Below are positions 9,472-17,886 of a stretch of DNA of 64,000 nt, piece after piece. The notes beneath the pieces were generated by a model that saw only the letters and a program-made list of their open reading frames with translations, was not told where the DNA came from and searched no databases. The stretch's first letter is position 1. Each line of letters starts with the position of its first letter. This DNA is from an uncultured Ignavibacteriota bacterium. Its GTDB lineage: Bacteria > Bacteroidota > Ignavibacteria > Palsa-1295. The position numbers were made by a program, and so were the translations under genes. The stretch spans positions 23,527 through 87,526 of the forward strand of contig CAIUMP010000007.1 in the NCBI GenBank assembly GCA_903900335.1. The letters are read 5' to 3'.

Positions 9472-10413
9472 TCAACCAATCTCCTCCAAATCAAAAGAAG
9501 ACAGCTCCTTCAATAACCTGAACCGTGCATAGATTTCAGCCATTGTCAGGTCCTCGATTCCCTCCGTAGAAAACTTCGAGCAGCAGTAACTGGCGAGTAC
9601 AGTGCCATAGATTACCGCACGCTTTGCATCCTCATAGCTGACCGATCCGCGCTTGGCGAGGTAGCCAATGAATCCACCCATGAAGGTGTCACCGGCTCCG
9701 GTGGGATCGAAGATGTCCTCCAGCGGGAATGCAGGCGCAGAGAAGACGTGATCGTTGTAGAACAGCAGCGCACCATGTTCGCCCTTCTTTATCACCACTA
9801 TTCGTAGTGGATCATCCGCCAACATGTTTTGCAGTCTTCGACCCGCGACGATGAGGCTCGGATGCTCAACCAACAGACGCGCTTCACTATCATTAACAAC
9901 GAGCGCATTCACGTTGCTCAGTGTCTTGTCCAATGATTCGCGAGCACCGGTGATCCAGAAGTTCATTGTATCGAGCAAGATCAAGCGCGGTCTCCGTTCG
10001 AGCTGCTGGATCACGTCGAATTGAAGGTCGGGCACGATATTGCCAAGTACAAGGAAGTCCGGATTGAGGAAGTGCTCTGGGACGACAGGTTTGAATTCCG
10101 CAAAGACGTTCAAGTTTGTCGCAAGCGTGTCGCGCGTGTTCATGTCGTAATGATAGCGACCATGCCACGAGAAGGTCTTGCCATCTGGGACAACTTCGAT
10201 ACCACTCGTATCAATGGAGCGCGAGCGGAACAACTCCCAGGCGCGCTCCGGAAAGTCATCTCCAACCACGCCCACTACGCCGACGCGGTCAGGGCTGAAG
10301 TAGCTGGCGGCAAGCGAGATGAACGTGGCGCTTCCGCCAAGCGCTTGATCACGTGTAGCGAACGGTGTTTCAATGATATCCAGTGCAAGTGAACCGACTA
10401 CGAGTAATGACAT
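9472..10413 (-). CDS. PfkB-family sugar kinase
   Basis: 313 residues, normal for the ribokinase/PfkB fold. The N-terminal substrate signature GGSATF (26-31) and the C-terminal signature DPTGAGDTF (236-244), with catalytic Asp242, are both intact. Family members phosphorylate a sugar or nucleoside hydroxyl with ATP in the cytoplasm; the substrate cannot be read from sequence. It lies upstream of the UDP-xylose-synthase-like gene on the same strand and is divergent from the patatin gene (142-bp gap). Possible substrates include ribose, fructose, adenosine and heptose; none is favoured. Confidence 0.85.
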   Translation of the reverse strand: MSLLVVGSLALDIIETPFATRDQALGGSATFISLAASYFSPDRVGVVGVVGDDFPERAWELFRSRSIDTSGIEVVPDGKTFSWHGRYHYDMNTRDTLATNLNVFAEFKPVVPEHFLNPDFLVLGNIVPDLQFDVIQQLERRPRLILLDTMNFWITGARESLDKTLSNVNALVVNDSEARLLVEHPSLIVAGRRLQNMLADDPLRIVVIKKGEHGALLFYNDHVFSAPAFPLEDIFDPTGAGDTFMGGFIGYLAKRGSVSYEDAKRAVIYGTVLASYCCSKFSTEGIEDLTMAEIYARFRLLKELSSFDLEEIG

Positions 10414-10555
10414 TCCGTTGAAGATGGAGTTGTATGGCTAACGATTAAGCGCCAGGTGTGGCCGCCGGGGCCTCTGCCTCCTTGAACTTCCAGGCCGCTG
10501 ATTCGGAAATCCTCTTCTCAGCACTTAGCACCGGGCACTCCTGTTCTATATACCC

Positions 10556-13144
10556 ATGAACGTCCGAACTCCCTGGTTTGTGCTTCTCTTTTTGCTTTCC
10601 TGCGCTGAAATAGTGCTCGGGCAGTCTCGTGTGGATGAACATCCATCCAGAATTCCGGAAGCAAGCCGCTTAGTGAACCCTCCTGGTCTGGCACTAGTGC
10701 TTTCTGGAGGTGCGGCGAAGGGTTTTGCCCACATCGGGGTGCTGGAGATTCTCGATTCTGCCCATGTTCCTATCGACCTCATCGTAGGCACCAGCATTGG
10801 TGCAGCGATCGGTGGTCTATATGCAGCGGGTTACACGCCAGCACAGTTGGAGCACTTCGCGGAGACCACGAATTGGAATGATGTACTTGACCTGGAGGAC
10901 GAAGCTCACCGAACTGAACGGGTGTTGAGCCAAAAGGACGCAGATAATGCCCTCCTATCGTTACGATTCACCGGATTCTTCCACCCTGTCATCCCGCAGG
11001 CGGTCTCCAGCGGCCAACGGTTGACAATGCTCTTGAATTCGATGGTTTTGAATGCGCCATTCGGCGTGCCTGAGGATTTCCTTCGCGATCTTCGAGTACC
11101 GTTCGTTGCAGTGACCACCGACATTGTCAGCGGGGAATGTCGCTTAGTGACACACGGTGATCTGACGGAAGCGATGCGTGCTAGCGCTACACTCCCGTTG
11201 CGGTTCAGTCCACTTCCTCAGGATTCGGCGATTCTCATGGATGGGGGTCTCCTCGCAAATATTCCAGTGGATATCGCGCGGTCGTTCGGCGCTTTGCGGG
11301 TAGTGGTCTCAAATACGACAGCGAAACTACTCGGCAGGGATGCCCTCAATACTCCGTGGGATGTAGCCGACCAGGTCATTTCCCTAATGATGCAACGGCA
11401 GAACGCAGAGCAGTTGAAGCATGCTGACCTAATCATAGCGCCACAGGTCAATCAATTGGGGAACAACGATTTTTCTTCGATCCCCCCAGCGATCGAAGCC
11501 GGGAGGGAAGCGGCCCGGCTGTTACTTCCAGAGATCCAGCAATTACTCGCAGCACAGAATCGGATCCCATCAGATCCCGGAGGAAAAAAGGATACGTTAC
11601 TTTCAGTTTTGCGAGAGGTGCGAGTAATTGGGACGCTGAGTACCAAATCTGCAACTAGATTTCGTGATACGGTGCGTTGGTTTGCTAGAGAGTATTTGAA
11701 CAAAGCCTTGATAAGGAGTGGCAACATAAAGGACTTGGAGCGTGCCCTGCTGCAGGTATACAGGTCAACAGGATTCAGCCTTGCGAGGATCGACAGCGTC
11801 ATTATTCGGCCCTCCGTCGGCCGTGCAGATTTTTTCATTGACGAAGGGCATATTGGCTCGATCCAAGTCCACAGTGATAACTCCGTTCCTACCGAATTCG
11901 CGCTGCACGAAATTCCCTTGTCCACAGGCGATGTATTCCGAGCGCGGTATGGCGAGGAGGCACTTCGCAATTTGACGGGGACTGGCCTCTTCGACTTCGC
12001 AACGCTTCAGATATCCTATGACTCACTGTGGCCGGGTACACGCTACTTTACCCGCGAGGATACATTGGTTGTCCCATCCTTGACACTACCTTCCTATACG
12101 CCGAAGGTCCAGGTGACAGTTCGAGGCAGAGCGCGAAGCGTTATCCGTCTGGGTGTGCTGGCCGATAACGAATTTGGAGCACAGTTCTCATCAGAGTTTG
12201 CATCCGAGGATATCGCGGGCTCTGGCATCGAAGCGTCGCTAAAGGGTGGGGTCGGCCCGTTGTCTCGCTTCGCGTCCTTTCGGATCGATGCCCCACGCCT
12301 TCTCTCCTCTTTTGCCCTACTCCGAGGGGAAGTTTACTCGAGCTACAAAGACATCAATCTCTATTCCTTGGAGACGATAACTCTCGACAACAGAATTACG
12401 AGCAGTGTTGCGGACGTCGTTCGGGAATCGCGAAATTTTGGAGTCAAGTTGCAAGCAGGTGGGCAGATTGAGCGATTGGGGGCCGTTACTGCCGAGATCC
12501 GCCATGAAGATCAGGAGTGGTTCTCTGTGCGAACAGGCAGTGCAGGCATTGACCACCTGCAACTCACTGCGGTTCGTGGGGATCTTGTCGTGGACTCTCG
12601 CAATGATGCTGCATACCCTCACACTGGCACGCTTGTTCGCGGCTATATCGAAGAAGGTATCCCAGCTCTCGGCGGTCAAGCGAGTTACACCAAGGTAGAT
12701 GTCCAAGTCCAACAGGCACTCCCCCTATCCAGGCTTCACACGGTCATTCCTCGTGTCAGGATTGGTTTTGGAGACTCCCCGATTCCTCGGCTCGAGCAAT
12801 TCGAGCTAGGTGGAATGGAATCCTTCTATGGATTGAATGAGTACGAGCTTCGGGGGAAACAGATGGTTGAAGGCAGCTTGACGTATCAGATCGCAATTCC
12901 CCATGTGCTGTTCTTCCCTACGTTCGTTTCTGTTCGATATGACTTAGGCGCCATGTGGCCCAAACCTGAGCAAATTAAGTTTGAATCATTACTACATGGA
13001 ATTGGGGCACAAGTCGGAGTGAAGACCCCCGTGGGATTGACTCGTTTCGGAATTGGAGAGAACTTTCGATTCAACGCCGACAAACCTCACCCGATCGATT
13101 TGAACAGCCCGCGATTCTACTTTTCCATCGGATCAAATCTGTAA
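10556..13144 (+). CDS. Patatin-like phospholipase with BamA-type outer-membrane barrel (type Vd-like)
   Basis: 862 residues. A signal peptide (1-22, hydrophobic, ending VLG-Q) is followed by a patatin lipase domain with oxyanion motif GGAAKG (51-56), nucleophile Ser80 in GTSIG and catalytic Asp229 in DGG. The second half has a POTRA-like segment and a D15/BamA-type beta barrel ending in FYFSIGSNL. This layout matches the PlpD/FplA (type Vd autotransporter) family: a lipid acyl hydrolase exported through its own barrel. All catalytic residues are present, so activity is expected. The C-terminal residue is Leu rather than the usual Phe. The SDR gene follows after 15 bp, probably in the same operon. 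Confidence 0.9.
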   Translation: MNVRTPWFVLLFLLSCAEIVLGQSRVDEHPSRIPEASRLVNPPGLALVLSGGAAKGFAHIGVLEILDSAHVPIDLIVGTSIGAAIGGLYAAGYTPAQLEHFAETTNWNDVLDLEDEAHRTERVLSQKDADNALLSLRFTGFFHPVIPQAVSSGQRLTMLLNSMVLNAPFGVPEDFLRDLRVPFVAVTTDIVSGECRLVTHGDLTEAMRASATLPLRFSPLPQDSAILMDGGLLANIPVDIARSFGALRVVVSNTTAKLLGRDALNTPWDVADQVISLMMQRQNAEQLKHADLIIAPQVNQLGNNDFSSIPPAIEAGREAARLLLPEIQQLLAAQNRIPSDPGGKKDTLLSVLREVRVIGTLSTKSATRFRDTVRWFAREYLNKALIRSGNIKDLERALLQVYRSTGFSLARIDSVIIRPSVGRADFFIDEGHIGSIQVHSDNSVPTEFALHEIPLSTGDVFRARYGEEALRNLTGTGLFDFATLQISYDSLWPGTRYFTREDTLVVPSLTLPSYTPKVQVTVRGRARSVIRLGVLADNEFGAQFSSEFASEDIAGSGIEASLKGGVGPLSRFASFRIDAPRLLSSFALLRGEVYSSYKDINLYSLETITLDNRITSSVADVVRESRNFGVKLQAGGQIERLGAVTAEIRHEDQEWFSVRTGSAGIDHLQLTAVRGDLVVDSRNDAAYPHTGTLVRGYIEEGIPALGGQASYTKVDVQVQQALPLSRLHTVIPRVRIGFGDSPIPRLEQFELGGMESFYGLNEYELRGKQMVEGSLTYQIAIPHVLFFPTFVSVRYDLGAMWPKPEQIKFESLLHGIGAQVGVKTPVGLTRFGIGENFRFNADKPHPIDLNSPRFYFSIGSNL

Positions 13145-13159
13145 TCCAACGTCCGCGTT

Positions 13160-13876
13160 ATGCACGTACTTATTACCGGCGCTTCAAAGGGTATCGGTTT
13201 GGCAATCGCTAGGCGGTTTGCAATAGAGTCCAATGTGAGCCTTTCTCTGTGTGCGCGGAAAGAATCCGATATTTTTACGATGCTTTCCGAAATTGAGCAG
13301 CTCTCCCCGGGACTCTCAAGTCTGGGCGTGGTCTGTGATGTCTCCCACGAAGCGGAGGTGGCCAAGTTCGCCGCTCGCGCCGAATCGGAACATGGTCCAG
13401 TCGATGTGCTGGTCAACAATGCGGGCTTTGGTCGCTTCGGTCCCGTTCTTGAGATGCGCACCGAGACGTTCGATGACCAACTCGCAACGAACCTCCGTGG
13501 AGTATTTCTGATGACCCAGGCCGTTCTGCCCGCGATGAAACGCAGCTCTCGAGGTACAATTGTTACCGTTAGCTCGCTAGCCGGGAAGAATGGGCTCGTC
13601 GGAGGTAGCGCCTATTGTGCTTCGAAATTTGGCGTTCGAGGCTTAATGCAATCGCTATTTCTGGATGTGCGAGAGTTTGGCATTCGCGTGATAACCATAT
13701 TCCCAGGTAGCGTTGACACTGCATTTTTTGATTCTGGAAGCACTGCAAGCCAGCTTAGGTCGAAGAATGCACTCAGGGCCGAGGCCGTCGCAGACTCCAT
13801 CTTCGCAGCTGTAACTTTGCCAGAGGATGCTACAATTTCGGAGATCGACATTCGTCCGACGAATCCCAAGCGATAA
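13160..13876 (+). CDS. Short-chain dehydrogenase/reductase
   Basis: 238 residues, classical SDR length. Cofactor motif TGASKGIG (6-13), NNAG (86-89), and catalytic Ser139, Tyr152 and Lys156 in YCASK are all present. The basic cofactor-binding area (ARKESD at about 32-37) would fit NADPH. The substrate is unknown; 3-oxoacyl reductases and sepiapterin-reductase-like enzymes look similar. It starts 15 bp after the patatin gene and ends just before a strong hairpin, so the two probably form a bicistronic unit. Confidence 0.88.
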   Translation: MHVLITGASKGIGLAIARRFAIESNVSLSLCARKESDIFTMLSEIEQLSPGLSSLGVVCDVSHEAEVAKFAARAESEHGPVDVLVNNAGFGRFGPVLEMRTETFDDQLATNLRGVFLMTQAVLPAMKRSSRGTIVTVSSLAGKNGLVGGSAYCASKFGVRGLMQSLFLDVREFGIRVITIFPGSVDTAFFDSGSTASQLRSKNALRAEAVADSIFAAVTLPEDATISEIDIRPTNPKR

Positions 13877-13879
13877 CCT

Positions 13880-14012
13880 CTAAAAATGAAGAGCCCCCTG
13901 ATCACTCAGGGGGCTATGTTCTTCTCTCTTTCTCTTAAGGAGCTCGTTTAAAAGTAGACGAGCCAGTCGGACCGCTATAGTTGTGATTTATGTGAGATAA
14001 GCGGCCCCGAAA
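13880..14012 (-). ncRNA. Candidate small RNA (promoter-like element to terminator)
   Basis: There is no convincing reading frame in this interval. A TTGACA-type element lies just to the right (14021-14056) and would fire leftward. The transcript would run about 120-130 nt and end at the 10-bp hairpin plus U-tract (13892-13915 and onward). This is a prediction from signals only; no known RNA family is recognised. Confidence 0.3.
13892..13915 (+). terminator. Intrinsic terminator, probably bidirectional
   Basis: agccccctga (13892-13901) pairs perfectly with tcagggggct (13906-13915) around a 4-base loop, 16 bp after the SDR stop. A pyrimidine-rich stretch follows on the plus strand. On the minus strand the hairpin is followed by cttcattttta, a better U-tract, so it could also end a leftward transcript from the promoter-like element at 14021-14056. 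Confidence 0.85.
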
Positions 14013-14020
14013 ATCATGTC

Positions 14021-14056
14021 TACAATATAAGATTTACTCTGTCAACGACACTGACA
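14021..14056 (-). promoter_or_regulatory. Promoter-like element, copy A of a duplicated 36-bp motif
   Basis: Read on the minus strand it contains TTGACA followed by an AT-rich spacer ending TTATATTGTA; 17 bp after TTGACA comes TAGACA, a weak -10. It matches the element at 15879-15914 at 28 of 36 positions without gaps. Both copies carry TGTCAGTGT two bases upstream of TTG(A/T)CA on the minus strand. Confidence 0.4.
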
Positions 14057-14422
14057 GCAGAGCATTATTTTTGATAATTTCTAAAAAAATCTCAAACATT
14101 GCGAAATATCGCTGCATTCGCTGGTTTTTAGCGTTGGCCGACTTGGGTTTGGTTGGTTGCAAAATTCGTACTTGCGTCACGGCATTGCATAATGCAACGA
14201 AGAGCGATAAGCCGTACGATAGTGAATAAACGGTGTCCCATAGTAGGTCAGAAACGATCGCACTGCAAAATAACGAAGGATATTAACCGATTTCACTATT
14301 ATCTGCTCGTCGCCGAAGCTGTCGCTTGTGCGAAAACGGGTCGTATCTCCGTAGCAGGGCAAAAGCCTTTAGATTGCTTGTTGGTTGGGAGTAGCATCTG
14401 AAGCTGAATCATGGATTGGGCA
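14057..14422. other. AT-rich intergenic region without a supported gene
   Basis: The stretch between element A and the terminator at 14423 is AT-rich, with T and A runs around 14070-14100. The open frames here (such as 14153-14401 plus) lack family resemblance and a ribosome binding site. I see no gene. Confidence 0.6.
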
Positions 14423-14455
14423 CAAAAAAACCGTCCTCGCAAGCGCGAGGACGGT
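14423..14455 (-). terminator. Intrinsic terminator of the lipoprotein gene
   Basis: An 11-bp perfect stem (14430-14440 with 14445-14455, accgtcctcgc and its complement) with a 4-base loop is followed on the minus strand by a run of seven to eight T (complement of the A-run 14423-14430). It lies 42 bp after the stop of the minus-strand lipoprotein gene. Confidence 0.92.
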
Positions 14456-14497
14456 ATGAGATTCTCGTTGAGTGTTTCAGCTACACAAGTCCTAACC

Positions 14498-15463
14498 TCA
14501 GTGGTTATGGGTGAGTGATGTTAGCACACGGGTGAAGTCGTGCTTGGTGAAGCTCTGACCATCAGAAGTCACGTACCACCAGTCATACTGCTTCACAGGG
14601 CCGGTACCCACAGAGTACCACTTGTACTCACGATTGAAGTCATGATCGTCGATCTCATTCGTCCTGATACGCATCTCAGCGGCATGTGAGTATGTGCCGG
14701 TTGGAACGGTAACCGAAGTGCTAGGATCCTGAACCACCGAGTAAGTGGTCGACTGTGACGGATTCGTCAGGTCATAGATCCATGAGTTGCCCTGCGTGAA
14801 GTTGCGAGTGAACACGCAACGCTCCTTTTGCAGTGGGCTGCCAGGATTGAATCGCTCCCAGATGAAAACGGAATCGAGGTGACCCGTCGTCCAAAGGGTG
14901 TCGATCTGCCAAACATAATCGCCGTTGTTCGTGAAGTCGTCACAGACAGAACGGATTCTACCAGCGATGCCGGCAAGAATTGTATCCGTAGAGACGGGAC
15001 GAGGACGCTTCTGCATCAGAACCGCACCGGAAACGGTGGTCGGGTCGCCATCAACAAAGGCACCGTGGGTGTCATCGTCACCAGTAGCTCCAACGTACCA
15101 GATATCGACGCCAGGACGACCGGCGTAATCGGTCAGCACTCTGTAATGGATTTCATAACGGAATAGGGAGTCCCCGCCTGGAGCATAGCCGTCGAAGCCA
15201 AGGGTCTTCACTGTGTCAGGCGCGCCAGTAAGGGTCGTAACCGAACCGTCACTGTTGTAGATCTTTTCGGTGTTCGAGAACGTGTACGTCCAGCCAGCAT
15301 CTGACTTGTAGTAGTAATCAGACATGTCCTTTGAAGCCAGCGCTCCATGGGAGGCACCGGACATCGCAGGTCCATCGGTACTTACGGAACACGAACTAAG
15401 CGCGGCACCCGCAATAGCCAGGATTGCACACGCTCTCAGCCACATGGTATGAGGAGAGTTCAT
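14498..15463 (-). CDS. Secreted lipoprotein of unknown function
   Basis: 321 residues. A short signal with lipobox ALSSC (Cys25) marks a lipoprotein. The mature part is rich in Tyr, Trp, Asp and Thr with beta-type sequence (YYKSDAGWTYTFSN, NPGSPLQKERCVF, EYKWYSVGTGPVKQYDWWY), similar in style to Bacteroidota/Chlorobiota outer-surface lipoproteins. I do not recognise a named family. It is the second gene after the zinc-ribbon gene (36-bp gap) and has its own strong terminator. Surface exposure is inference. Confidence 0.82.
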   Translation of the reverse strand: MNSPHTMWLRACAILAIAGAALSSCSVSTDGPAMSGASHGALASKDMSDYYYKSDAGWTYTFSNTEKIYNSDGSVTTLTGAPDTVKTLGFDGYAPGGDSLFRYEIHYRVLTDYAGRPGVDIWYVGATGDDDTHGAFVDGDPTTVSGAVLMQKRPRPVSTDTILAGIAGRIRSVCDDFTNNGDYVWQIDTLWTTGHLDSVFIWERFNPGSPLQKERCVFTRNFTQGNSWIYDLTNPSQSTTYSVVQDPSTSVTVPTGTYSHAAEMRIRTNEIDDHDFNREYKWYSVGTGPVKQYDWWYVTSDGQSFTKHDFTRVLTSLTHNH

Positions 15464-15499
15464 CTTGATGAATAGGTATTTAAACTGAAAGTCAACGAA

Positions 15500-15778
15500 T
15501 CAATTAAAATCAATTTCCGAAGCGTTGAAGAACGCGCCCAAAATTAATGGCGCAGACGTGTCATGGCTTCGAAGCACTCTATTGTAGCAGCGAGCAACAG
15601 CGGAAATCGGGGATTTGCGCGAACCCACGAGGCTCCGCGTTCCTGATGTACCGATTATTGCCTCGTCCGTAAATCCACCGCGACGTGGTCTGCCCGCGGC
15701 GAGATCTGCTTTGCAAAACGGACACACATGCTCACCATCATTACCGATGTACGAGCACGAGGGGCAAGATTTTAGCAT
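15500..15778 (-). CDS. Small zinc-ribbon protein
   Basis: 92 residues starting ATG at 15778. The N-terminus has CPSC and CPFC separated by 13 residues (Cys5, Cys8, Cys19-22 region), a classic zinc ribbon. The rest (RRGGFTDEAIIGTSG...NASEIDFN) has no recognised domain and no membrane segment. The four cysteines in correct spacing at the very N-terminus argue that this is a real gene. It precedes the lipoprotein gene on the same strand, and a promoter-like element lies about 100 bp upstream. Function unknown. Confidence 0.6.
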   Translation of the reverse strand: MLKSCPSCSYIGNDGEHVCPFCKADLAAGRPRRGGFTDEAIIGTSGTRSLVGSRKSPISAVARCYNRVLRSHDTSAPLILGAFFNASEIDFN

Positions 15779-16217
15779 CGTTTGTTAAGCGAATGTAAGA
15801 ACAATTACCAGGGCACGGGATCACAAAATAGCGATCGTTTCTGCCTCGCTACCTGTCGCGAGTGCCCTTTTTCATTCATACAATATAATCTTACCACTGA
15901 CAATCACACTGACACCTACAAGAGTTTCCTCTTTTTTTTCGAAAGTTTTTTTAAAATGTTGAAAACCGAATCAAAAATGGCAGTAGTAACTGATGAAATT
16001 CTTCACCAAAGTTCGTGGCGCATCAACTCCCTAAAGACGGCGAATTGCATATTGCAATTTGGCTGTGTCGCAGTGTGCTGTTTCGAAGCGCACTGTCCCG
16101 TTTCGAGTCGCATAAATAAGTTTCGAGCAGGCAGCCGCCGAAGGCGTTTTCCCCACAAATTGCGCATATTAGCCACACTGCCCCACTTCAGATTGAACCG
16201 CCGACCACATTCAGAAC
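15779..16217. other. Intergenic region with promoter-like element, no supported gene
   Basis: About 440 bp between the zinc-ribbon start and the 3' end of the inositol monophosphatase gene. It holds the promoter-like copy B (15879-15914), then a T-rich stretch (15928-15955). The long plus-strand frame crossing it (15782-16495) is mostly antisense to the phosphatase gene and resembles nothing. Confidence 0.6.
15879..15914 (-). promoter_or_regulatory. Promoter-like element, copy B of the duplicated 36-bp motif
   Basis: On the minus strand: TTGTCA, 17-bp spacer, then TATGAA. It lies about 100 bp upstream of the zinc-ribbon start and points at it, so it may drive the zinc-ribbon/lipoprotein pair. 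It shares 28 of 36 bases with copy A at 14021-14056. Confidence 0.45.
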
Positions 16218-17006
16218 TCATTCTGCGAGAACAGCTAAAATCATTCCATGCTGTTTGCCGTTCGTCGCGACAATTGATTTGCGGTAAATATCGTATTCGC
16301 TGCCATCGTAGTGAGTTACGACCCCACCAGCTTCCCGAACGAGTAGCTGGCCAGCCGCGCTGTCCCACGGGGATAGCCCTCCTTCAAAGAACCCGTCGAA
16401 ACGGCCACATGCCACATAGGCGAGATCTAATGCCGCGCTACCCAGACGTCGAACTAATAAGCCAAGCCTCAAGAACTTCTCAAATTGTTCGATAACGCGA
16501 CCGGGGTTCTCGTTGACATTGTACGGGAAGCCGGTTACAAATAGCGCTTTCTGTGGATTCTCCTGTTTCGATACCTGGATGGTCTTACCATTCAAGAACG
16601 CCCCAACTCCGCGGACTGCCGTGAATAATTCCTTCATGTTTGGATTATAGATCACTCCGCACTCCACCACCCCATTAACCTCCACCCCGATCGAAACGCA
16701 CCATATTGGCAGCCCGTGTGCAAAATTCACGGTTCCGTCCACGGGATCAACTACCCACTTTACGCTCCCTTCTGCGCTGCTTCCGTTGGCGCCCATCTCC
16801 TCACCGAGGAATGAATGGTCTGGAAAGCGAGATAGAACAGTTTCTCGAATGACCGTTTCGTTTCGAGTATCCACCTGTGTAACGGTATCCATCTCGTTGG
16901 TCTTCGATCCTATCACTAGGTCGCTCGTGTGCACGCTATATGCGTAGTCCCCGGCTTCGATAGCGACCTGGACCGCTAGTTCTAAGAATTCGTTAATGTT
17001 ATGCAA
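16218..17006 (-). CDS. Inositol monophosphatase family protein
   Basis: 262 residues, normal for the family. Metal-binding signatures are intact: Glu69-Glu70 in LGEEMG, DPVDGTVNF (87-95) and WDSAAG near 212. These Mg-dependent, lithium-sensitive enzymes hydrolyse myo-inositol-1-phosphate or related sugar phosphates; SuhB-like members also act in rRNA processing. The substrate is not settled by sequence. The start appears to be TTG at 17006 (MHNINEF); no upstream in-frame start or good Shine-Dalgarno is visible. It is divergent from plsY across about 150 bp. Confidence 0.9.
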   Translation of the reverse strand: MHNINEFLELAVQVAIEAGDYAYSVHTSDLVIGSKTNEMDTVTQVDTRNETVIRETVLSRFPDHSFLGEEMGANGSSAEGSVKWVVDPVDGTVNFAHGLPIWCVSIGVEVNGVVECGVIYNPNMKELFTAVRGVGAFLNGKTIQVSKQENPQKALFVTGFPYNVNENPGRVIEQFEKFLRLGLLVRRLGSAALDLAYVACGRFDGFFEGGLSPWDSAAGQLLVREAGGVVTHYDGSEYDIYRKSIVATNGKQHGMILAVLAE

Positions 17007-17158
17007 AGTACTACGTCTGGATTGTTATCAGAGCTCCGGAGGAAGTGGCAGCCGCGAAAGTATTCAGATCCCCACCGGAATTAACTGTCCGCGTTTTTCG
17101 TAATTTCCTCCGACGAGTGAAGAACGTGCTCGGGTAATTCATAATTCGTGTTTTCAGA

Positions 17159-17791
17159 TTGAATCTCCATTCCCTCTTCCTTGGCGGTCTCACCGGTTAC
17201 CTAATCGGCTCTATCCCGTTCGCCTACATAATCACCAAGCGGCGCGTGGGGCTTGACGTGCGCAGGCACGGCAGCGGCAACGTCGGCGCAACGAATGCCT
17301 ATGAAGTAAGCGGCAAGAAATCGGTAGGTGGAACGGTCTTCGCTCTGGATTTTCTAAAGGGGCTAATCCCGGTTCTTTGCTTTGCTTGGTTAGGATGGTA
17401 TGATCCAATGCTCGTGCTACTGCCAGCGCTCATCCTCGGACACTGTTACCCGGTGTGGTTGGGCTTTCATGGTGGAAGGGGACTCGCAACGACCGCTGGT
17501 GCGATCCTCGTTGTCAATCCCGCGATGCTCGCGATATGGTGTGGCGTCTTTCTGCTGACAAAGAAAGTAAAGAACCAAGTTCATTTTGCGGCAACCGTAG
17601 CAACGCTCTTCTCGATAGGCTTACTAGTGCTCCTTCCGTCCGAACTCCTGCAAGCTACGACGCTGCAGTTCAGCGGATTGGCGCAGCAGCCCTCCGATCT
17701 AACCCGCTCCGCGATCGTAACGCTTGTACTCATCCTCTCTCGGCACATAGAACCGCTGCTTAGCCTAATGAAACAGCGCAAGAACTCCTAA
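17159..17791 (+). CDS. plsY: Glycerol-3-phosphate acyltransferase PlsY
   Basis: 210 residues with about five membrane segments. Conserved loops are present: GSIPFAYI, HGSGNVGATNA (37-47) and GHCYPVWLGFHGGRG (about 100-114). PlsY moves the acyl group from acyl-phosphate to glycerol-3-phosphate, the first step of phospholipid synthesis at the inner membrane. TTG at 17159 is the likely start. HtrA follows after about 95 bp on the same strand. Confidence 0.94.
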   Translation: MNLHSLFLGGLTGYLIGSIPFAYIITKRRVGLDVRRHGSGNVGATNAYEVSGKKSVGGTVFALDFLKGLIPVLCFAWLGWYDPMLVLLPALILGHCYPVWLGFHGGRGLATTAGAILVVNPAMLAIWCGVFLLTKKVKNQVHFAATVATLFSIGLLVLLPSELLQATTLQFSGLAQQPSDLTRSAIVTLVLILSRHIEPLLSLMKQRKNS

Positions 17792-17886
17792 GCCACCGGG
17801 TTACGCCGAAACTCCGTTCGAAAAATTCCGTTTGTCACAACTCACCATCACCTTCCGGGCTGCCTCGCACCCAATGTCGAACATTG

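Noticed and set aside
10445..10540. Minus-strand frame ending KFKEAEAPAATPGA, upstream of the PfkB gene
   Set aside because: The end looks like a natural protein C-terminus, so it might be a remnant of a lost gene, but only about 30 codons avoid overlap with the patatin gene and no start with a ribosome site is seen.
14153..14401. 82-codon plus-strand frame between two terminators
   Set aside because: No family likeness, no ribosome site, AT-rich context; it overlaps an equally plausible minus-strand frame.
15782..16495. 237-codon plus-strand frame
   Set aside because: Its second half is antisense to the intact inositol monophosphatase gene and its first half is intergenic; the product has no recognisable feature.
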